The notes beneath the pieces are model-generated. The model did not search any database, was not told the origin of the DNA, and worked only from the letters and a program-made list of their open reading frames with translations. This document shows positions 58,870 to 64,000 of a stretch of DNA of 64,000 nt, piece after piece. Position 1 is the first letter of the stretch. Each line of letters opens with the position of its first letter. A program made the translations under genes and the position numbers. This stretch comes from Chloroflexota bacterium (GTDB lineage: Bacteria > Chloroflexota > Chloroflexia > Chloroflexales > Herpetosiphonaceae). The stretch is from contig JAIUOC010000001.1 of NCBI GenBank assembly GCA_020161265.1, positions 682,001 to 746,000 on the forward strand, given 5' to 3'.

Positions 58870-59868
58870 TTAGCCTTGAAAACGCTTGAGCCAACGCATA
58901 ATTTTGCCCGATTCCAAAGCTTGAATCTGCTGCTCCAAATGGCTAATATGCCGATTCTTTTGATCAAGCACCGATTCCAAGGTCGCAATATAGCTCTGTT
59001 GTTCTTCAGGCACAGCATTAACCATTGTGGGTGGAGTATAAGCCAGCGGTTGGTGATCACGAATCATTCGTTGATAGTATTCAAGCCGTGCTACTTGATA
59101 TTGCGGAAGACTGGCATAAATCGTTAACATCAGCGAATCTGGTGATTCATCGGAGTAAAAGACGCTCAAACCAGCTTGAGCTAAAATGCGGCTCAGGCTG
59201 GCGGCGGTGTAATACATGGTATGCACTGAACACAACAAACTACCCGATTGATTGCGTTCAATAAATTGATCGCGAAATTGATAGGTTGGCACTTGGAGCG
59301 CTAAAACTCCATTGGGCTTGAGATAGCTCGCCAAATCACGCAATAAGTCAACTGGTTGATGCAGGTGTTCAAGCACATGCCAGCAGGTGATCAAATCAAA
59401 AGGTTCAAGTGTTTTGACAATTGCATCATCATTATAAACTTCTAGGTTATAGCGTTTACGCGCCACGTCGGCAGCAACTGGCGATAGTTCAACCCCAACT
59501 GGGTGCCAACCACGCTCGCGGGCTGCCACCAACAATAACCCACGATTACAACCAATATCTAAAATTCGCCCAGGTCGTTCAAAGCTAGCAAAGGCCTCAA
59601 TATGCTGCAACGCATCACCACGGAAGCGAATTAACGGCTTTTCTTCTTCGAGCGAGTAATCGTAGACTTCGCTCTGATTCTCAAGAATCGTCGTACTTTC
59701 CATGGTTAAACGTGGGTTGAGGTATACCTGTTCACACCCCTCACAACAGTGTAAACACAGGCCTTCACGAATATAAGCTTCTGGTTGAGTCCAAACAATT
59801 GTGCTTTGGGGATGCTGGCAAATAGGACATGCAGTTAAATGTTCAGTTGGTAATGCTTGAAGCTCCAT
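58870..59868 (-). CDS. SAM-dependent methyltransferase with N-terminal zinc ribbon
   Basis: The 332-residue protein has an N-terminal zinc-ribbon ('LTACPICQHPQ', 'CLHCCEGCEQVY') at about residues 12-50, a class I methyltransferase core ('RILDIGCNRGLLLVAARERGWHPVGVELSP', 'DLITCWHVLEHLHQPVDLLRDLASYLKPNGVLALQVPTY') and a C-terminal coiled coil (about 285-325, 'QQSYIATLESVLDQKNRHISHLEQQIQAL'). This layout occurs in methyltransferases of surface-polysaccharide and sugar pathways. Substrate unknown. AGGA lies 8 bases before the ATG. Confidence 0.88.
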   Translation of the reverse strand: MELQALPTEHLTACPICQHPQSTIVWTQPEAYIREGLCLHCCEGCEQVYLNPRLTMESTTILENQSEVYDYSLEEEKPLIRFRGDALQHIEAFASFERPGRILDIGCNRGLLLVAARERGWHPVGVELSPVAADVARKRYNLEVYNDDAIVKTLEPFDLITCWHVLEHLHQPVDLLRDLASYLKPNGVLALQVPTYQFRDQFIERNQSGSLLCSVHTMYYTAASLSRILAQAGLSVFYSDESPDSLMLTIYASLPQYQVARLEYYQRMIRDHQPLAYTPPTMVNAVPEEQQSYIATLESVLDQKNRHISHLEQQIQALESGKIMRWLKRFQG

Positions 59869-60070
59869 ATGAAAATCCTATCAAAATACGAATGAGGTCT
59901 GACGTACCTCATCTAGATGGCTACAATTCTTGGATTGTGCGAAGACCTTAGCACATCGCTAGGTTTGTGATAGAGCTAGACCATAAAGAGCAATACTAAG
60001 GACAACCCAACATACAAACCACAAATTATAGCATAGGTAATTTACTCAAGGATTTTAGGGCAACCTTAAA

Positions 60071-60110
60071 CAATAACCCTAGCCTTCAAAGCTAAAGACT
60101 AGGGTTATTG
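60071..60110. terminator. Terminator behind the secreted propeller-like gene
   Basis: CAATAACCCTAG and CTAGGGTTATTG form a perfect 12-bp stem with a 16-base loop, 17 bp beyond the stop. The rest of the 59869-60126 gap holds no recognisable feature. Confidence 0.8.
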
Positions 60111-60126
60111 TCAGAAAATAGATCGT

Positions 60127-61413
60127 TTATGGCAAAACAGGCGCAGTCAATGATGGCACAGTTGGGTTATTAGCATCATATTCACAGGTTTTATGCAAAA
60201 ACGCTGTAAAAATCTGATTATCAGTACCGGTCGTTGCCCCATTAAAGTACATTTGCCATTGAGGTGGATTTATTGCTGTATTACAAAATACATATGGAGT
60301 TCCAGCAACTGTATATGGAGCTACTGGCGAAATAATTTTCTTGGCATTTTGTTGTTCATAGGGGCCAGTAATGCCGCCACTGGATTTTACAACCCATATA
60401 TCAGAGTTGCTGCTAGGATAAACTGTATAAAACAAGTAGTATTCATAAGGATTATTCCCGGTAACGACTATTTGTCCGTTCACATTACTACTACCAACCC
60501 AAGGCAAAATATTGGTAACTGGGTTCGTATACGCTAAATTTGTCCAATTACTTTGGGCAATGCTTAAAAACGATTTAGATACAGGATTTGTCAATATATT
60601 GCTAAAGCCATGATCAGTATAGACCATATAGAATTTTTGGGTGGCAGGGTCATAGGTGACACGGGCATCACTTGTTCCAGTAACATAGCGATTATTAGTA
60701 CTGCCAATATGCCAATTAAGGATGGGATTCTTATCACCATACATCCCGCCACGTTGCAATATACCATTAGCATCAACCCATGCATAATGTATAGCTACAT
60801 TTTGTTCAGGATTATGCGCTTCCTGAATATCATATGCATAATAAAGCGTATCGCAACATGTCCAGCCTGCTGGCCGAGGACGCGTCCACTTCATCGAAAA
60901 TAAATCAGGTTGAACAGAGTGATATGATCGAACACTCGTACCAGAAACGGGGCAAGGTTTTGGAGTTTCATTTAAATAAGGATTAGCAGGTGGGCAGTCT
61001 GCTGATGTGGTTGTCTCCCATGCATTATTAATATAGGCAGTTGTCCCTACTTGATTAAAGCTTGAAACCCCATATTGATCGGTTGAGCTGAGCTTAAAAA
61101 TTTGATCATGGCCTTGGGTTGCTGTCCGCCAGCCGCCAACAACCATCTGCCATTTATTATCTTCATACCAAGCCGACGCATGGTAGATATTCGAAAATCC
61201 ATTAACAACCTTATCTGGCACAGCATCAGTGAAGGTATAAACACACCAATCACCCCATGCACGCTCATATGTCGTACAATTAGGATTATTGACAACCTGA
61301 TTCATAGATTGGGTAGATTCACCATTATTGATATGAGGCTGACCTTTAACTTGCGCAGGCATGATCAAAATTAAGCCCACTAGTGCCAGTGGCTTGAGAA
61401 AGCGTGTTAACAT
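60127..61413 (-). CDS. Secreted protein with propeller-like repeats (possible GH43/GH117-type glycosidase)
   Basis: The 428-residue protein has a signal peptide (about 1-24, 'FLKPLALVGLILIMPAQVKG') and a Trp/Tyr/Asn-rich body with repeated 'ASAWYEDNKWQMVVGGW', 'DTLYYAYDIQEAHNPEQNVAIHYAWVD', 'SDARVTYDPATQKFYMVYTDHG', 'NPYEYYLFYTVYPSSNSDIWVVKSSGGITGPYE'. This alternation of 'xWxMxYxG' strands resembles five-bladed glycosidase propellers such as GH43, but I cannot place a catalytic triad. Codon use is clearly more AT-rich than its neighbours, suggesting acquisition. GAGGGAA lies 6 bases before the ATG. A 45-bp hairpin lies upstream. Confidence 0.65.
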   Translation of the reverse strand: MLTRFLKPLALVGLILIMPAQVKGQPHINNGESTQSMNQVVNNPNCTTYERAWGDWCVYTFTDAVPDKVVNGFSNIYHASAWYEDNKWQMVVGGWRTATQGHDQIFKLSSTDQYGVSSFNQVGTTAYINNAWETTTSADCPPANPYLNETPKPCPVSGTSVRSYHSVQPDLFSMKWTRPRPAGWTCCDTLYYAYDIQEAHNPEQNVAIHYAWVDANGILQRGGMYGDKNPILNWHIGSTNNRYVTGTSDARVTYDPATQKFYMVYTDHGFSNILTNPVSKSFLSIAQSNWTNLAYTNPVTNILPWVGSSNVNGQIVVTGNNPYEYYLFYTVYPSSNSDIWVVKSSGGITGPYEQQNAKKIISPVAPYTVAGTPYVFCNTAINPPQWQMYFNGATTGTDNQIFTAFLHKTCEYDANNPTVPSLTAPVLP

Positions 61414-61520
61414 ACAATTCCCTCAGTAGATTATTCAGCGGTAACAACAATAGTAATGGTGGAGGTTAATTGAATAGTTAATTATTCGAGGACTTCTACC
61501 TCCCTTCAATATAGATATCT

Positions 61521-61565
61521 TGGCAAATTTTCCTAAAATCGCTTCCGATTTTAAAGGATTTGCCA
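61521..61565. promoter_or_regulatory. Long imperfect hairpin in the divergent gap
   Basis: TGGCAAAT...AAAATCG and CGATTTT...ATTTGCCA pair over about 17 of 20 positions around a CTTC loop. It lies midway in the 296-bp gap between two divergent genes, in which no coding frame is supported. Confidence 0.45.
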
Positions 61566-61709
61566 TAAAAATCTAACTTCTACTCACAAATATCATCTTA
61601 TATCCAAGGTGCTATCGATGTCAAGCCCTTTTTCTTTTCAGGAAAGAAACTGTGAGTTTTTTCGTCATCTAGCAGCATTAGCAAGCATCAAGCGATTTAG
61701 GAGGGTGTT

Positions 61710-63035
61710 ATGCAACGACAACGAGCCGTCGTGATCGGGGCAAGTATGGCAGGTTTGGTCGCCGCACGCGCCTTAGCCAATCATTTTCAAACGGTGACCA
61801 TCGTTGAGCGCGATGCCATGAGCGATGAAACCCAACCACGCAAGGGCGTGCCCCAAGCCAATCATGTGCATATTTTATTAACTGGCGGGTTTAATGTCTT
61901 GCAACATTATTTCCCGAACTTTACCAGCGATTTACATGGTGCAGGTGTGCCAGAATTAAATTGGTCACGCGATGTGCAATGGTTTCAGGGTGGTTCATGG
62001 AAAACGCGCCAACCCTGCAAGATTAGTTTTTATCCTCAAGCACGGGTAACCTTAGAAAGCCGCATTCGTGGTTATGTCCACCAACATCCTAAAATTGAGT
62101 TTCGCAGCCAAACCAATGTTGAGCAATTGCTGTTTGATCCCAGCAAAAGCAGTGTAACAGGTGTGCTGTTGAAGCATGCTGATCAAACCAGCGAACTTGC
62201 TGCCGATTTGGTAATCGATACGACTGGCCGTGGCTCACGCAATAACCAATGGCTTGAGGCGGCTGGCTACCCAGCCCCGCCCAAAGAAGTTATGCCGATC
62301 GATTTGGTCTATGTCAGCCAAGTCTTCAAAAAAACTAATACACCGCGCGATTGGCAATGTTTGGCTTGCCATCCTTCGGCCAATTCGCCACGCGGCGCAA
62401 TTATTGCCCCGATCGACGATGAACATTGGATCGTAACGTTGTTTGGCTATCTTGGGCAGCACCCAACCCCTAGCAGTGAAGGTGTATTGGAGTTTGTTAA
62501 AACCTTGCCAGTGCCCGATATTTATACCACCTTAGCCGAGGCAATTCCTGCCGGCGAAGCCATGCGCTTCGGCTATCCACAGCAAGTATTTCAACGTTAT
62601 GACAAATTAAAGCGTTTTCCTCAAGGTTTTTTGGTGCTTGGCGACGCTTTATGCAGCCTTGATCCGGTTTTTGGTCAAGGGATGACAATCGCCTGCAAAG
62701 AGGCTCATGCGCTTGATCAAGTGCTGGCTTCGGCCCAAGGTCAACAAGCAGCAACCCTAGCCCAAGCCTTTTTCAAACAAGCCCAGAAAATTATTGATGT
62801 ACCATGGCTGATTACCCAATCAGAAGCCTTACGCTTCAAAGGCATGCCAGGTTCACGCAGCCCTAAAATTCGCTTTTTGCAATGGTATACCGATCATGTT
62901 TTTTGGCTAAGTACCCAATCGACCGAAATTTACCAAGCCTTTTTAGATGTGATGCATCTGCTGGCAGGGCCAGAAGCCTTGTTACGACCCAAAGTTGTGC
63001 GCGGCGTGATCGGGCGGATGTTTGGTCGCGCCTAA
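61710..63035 (+). CDS. FAD-dependent oxidoreductase/monooxygenase
   Basis: The 441-residue flavoprotein has the N-terminal dinucleotide-binding fold ('RAVVIGASMAGLVAARALANHFQTVTIVERD'), a middle substrate domain and the GD block that binds the ribityl chain ('QGFLVLGDALCSLDPVFGQGMTIACKEAHALDQVL'). These mark the geranylgeranyl-reductase/para-hydroxybenzoate-hydroxylase superfamily. 'VIDTTGRGSRNNQWLEAAGY' is the second conserved block. It may hydroxylate or reduce a small aromatic or isoprenoid. GGAGGG lies 6 bases before the ATG. Confidence 0.88.
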   Translation: MQRQRAVVIGASMAGLVAARALANHFQTVTIVERDAMSDETQPRKGVPQANHVHILLTGGFNVLQHYFPNFTSDLHGAGVPELNWSRDVQWFQGGSWKTRQPCKISFYPQARVTLESRIRGYVHQHPKIEFRSQTNVEQLLFDPSKSSVTGVLLKHADQTSELAADLVIDTTGRGSRNNQWLEAAGYPAPPKEVMPIDLVYVSQVFKKTNTPRDWQCLACHPSANSPRGAIIAPIDDEHWIVTLFGYLGQHPTPSSEGVLEFVKTLPVPDIYTTLAEAIPAGEAMRFGYPQQVFQRYDKLKRFPQGFLVLGDALCSLDPVFGQGMTIACKEAHALDQVLASAQGQQAATLAQAFFKQAQKIIDVPWLITQSEALRFKGMPGSRSPKIRFLQWYTDHVFWLSTQSTEIYQAFLDVMHLLAGPEALLRPKVVRGVIGRMFGRA

Positions 63036-63232
63036 ATCGTTGCGATTTGTAAACCTCTGTTGATAAAAATAACTATAATTTATCCAGCAAAACACCGCTA
63101 CAATACCCATGATTAGGGCAAAGCTACCAATCAGCGGGATAAGCGGTGGCTTTGCTTTAATCGCCCGCTATTGCATGCAGTAGCAACCGTACCAACGGCG
63201 GTACGGACAATTGATACAAGGACACAGCGTTC
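63036..63232 (+). promoter_or_regulatory. Leader of fhs with two hairpins
   Basis: GCAAAGC-T-ACC (63118 on) pairs with GGT-G-GCTTTGC around a 16-base loop and is followed by TTT; CCGTACC-AACGGC-GGTACGG (about 63187-63206) is a perfect 7-bp hairpin. Known THF and ZTP riboswitch consensus motifs were looked for and not found. This could be an attenuator for one-carbon metabolism. Confidence 0.4.
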
Positions 63233-64000
63233 ATGAAGACTAGTTTACAAATCGCTGCCGAGGCTACGCCACGACCCATCGCCCAAATTGCCGAAGAATT
63301 AGCGATTGCTGAGCAATTTGTCGAACCGTATGGCCGCTATCGCGCCAAAATTAACCTTGATCTGCTTGATGCGAGCCATGATCGGCCTCGCGGCAAGCAG
63401 ATTTTAGTGACTGCCATGACCCCAACACCACTTGGCGAGGGCAAAACTGCCACGACGATCGGTCTTGGGATGGCCTTAAGTCGCTTGGGCAAACGCGCCA
63501 TCTGCACCCTACGCCAAAGCTCGCTTGGCCCAGTTTTTGGGATTAAAGGTGGTGGCTCAGGTGGCGGCTATTCGCAAGTTATCCCATTGGAAGATAGCTT
63601 GATGCATTTAACTGGCGATATTCACGCCGTGACCCAAGCCCACAACCAAATCGCCGCCATGACCGACAATAGTTGGTATCAAAAAAATCGGCTGGGCATC
63701 GACCCTGATCAGATTCAAATTCGGCGAGTGCTTGATGTCAATGATCGCTTTTTGCGCTCGATCACCATCGGTCAAGGCGGCTCGCAGCATGGCATTCCGC
63801 GCCAAACAGGCTTCGATATTACAGCTGCTAGCGAATTAATGGCTATTTTAGCCTTGGTCAGCGGTGAAAATCATGCCGATGTAATGCGCGATCTGCGCCA
63901 ACGAATCGGGCGTATGGTCGTGGCTTTCAATCGTCAAGGCCAGCCAATCACTGCTGATGATATTCAGGCAGCAGGCGCAGCCACGGTGATTATGCGCAAT
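63233..64000 (+). CDS. fhs: Formate-tetrahydrofolate ligase, N-terminal part
   Basis: The 256 visible codons match the start of the about 560-residue enzyme that links formate to tetrahydrofolate with ATP, giving 10-formyl-THF. The P-loop reads 'TPTPLGEGKTATTIGLGMAL', followed by 'LRQSSLGPVFGIKGGGSGGGYSQVIPLEDSLMHLTGDIHAV' and 'GFDITAASELMAILAL'. AAGGA lies 12 bases before the ATG. The rest lies beyond the window edge. It provides one-carbon units for purine and formylmethionine synthesis or acts in the Wood-Ljungdahl methyl branch. Confidence 0.96.
   Translation, partial: MKTSLQIAAEATPRPIAQIAEELAIAEQFVEPYGRYRAKINLDLLDASHDRPRGKQILVTAMTPTPLGEGKTATTIGLGMALSRLGKRAICTLRQSSLGPVFGIKGGGSGGGYSQVIPLEDSLMHLTGDIHAVTQAHNQIAAMTDNSWYQKNRLGIDPDQIQIRRVLDVNDRFLRSITIGQGGSQHGIPRQTGFDITAASELMAILALVSGENHADVMRDLRQRIGRMVVAFNRQGQPITADDIQAAGAATVIMRN

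Noticed and set aside
63036..63232. THF or ZTP riboswitch before fhs
   Set aside because: The conserved cores of neither class could be found in the leader, though hairpins are present.

Overview
The window looks like chromosomal DNA of a filamentous, predatory-type Chloroflexota bacterium, most likely Herpetosiphon or a close relative. This is inferred from roughly balanced base composition, the protein style (MalT-type LuxR regulators, giant secreted S8 proteases with proprotein-convertase and PKD domains, a CBM-rich GH19 chitinase, RsbR-like STAS sensors) and recurrent heptad/ennead intergenic repeats. No database search was run. No prophage, IS element, CRISPR array or rRNA operon was recognised. 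Two tRNA-Ser genes form one transcription unit.

Layout. 1-8 kb: NTF2-like protein (cut by the window edge), an ECF sigma/anti-sigma pair, AraC and GNAT proteins, a DUF1398 protein, a DUF4268 nuclease-like protein, and a substrate-binding lipoprotein next to a Cache-HAMP-STAS sensor. 8-13 kb: tryptophan 2,3-dioxygenase, a secreted beta-helix protein, the tRNA-Ser pair and a secreted chitinase with elaborate promoter/leader dyads. 13-18 kb: small uncharacterised proteins, a terpene synthase and hisD. 18-25 kb: a MalT-type LuxR regulator followed by a small-domain/DUF4386 fusion, then SPFH, SLOG and membrane STAS proteins. 24.7-31.8 kb: two tandem paralogous secreted subtilases. 32-47 kb: mostly housekeeping (citrate synthase, methylmalonyl-CoA epimerase, TetR/MFS efflux pair with two perfect operators, PlsC-like acyltransferase, hisS, an oligopeptide-binding lipoprotein, a GT4 glycosyltransferase with a pterin dehydratase, a VanY peptidase, dnaN). 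47-58 kb: DUF899, hydrolase, HNH and GNAT proteins, then a second MalT-type regulator with a stand-alone copy of the same small domain and three translationally coupled zinc-less oxidoreductases. 56-64 kb: an adenylate cyclase with a cytochrome b-like membrane anchor and a 2Fe-2S domain, NUDIX, methyltransferase, an AT-richer secreted protein, an FAD oxidoreductase and the start of fhs.

The least explained signals are these. (i) Two paralogous regulator plus small-domain cassettes (18.3-22.1 kb and 50.5-56.5 kb): both regulator genes have a near-consensus promoter whose -10 box lies 6 nt from the ATG, implying leaderless mRNA, and both small-domain genes share a conserved upstream block. (ii) A short C-terminal (Y)(V/L)PL(V/A) tail on three unrelated or distantly related secreted proteins. 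(iii) A family of heptad/ennead intergenic repeats that fold into hairpins behind genes. (iv) A predicted redox-sensing adenylate cyclase.

Start sites were chosen from Shine-Dalgarno spacing. Where that differs from the longest open frame, the entry says so.
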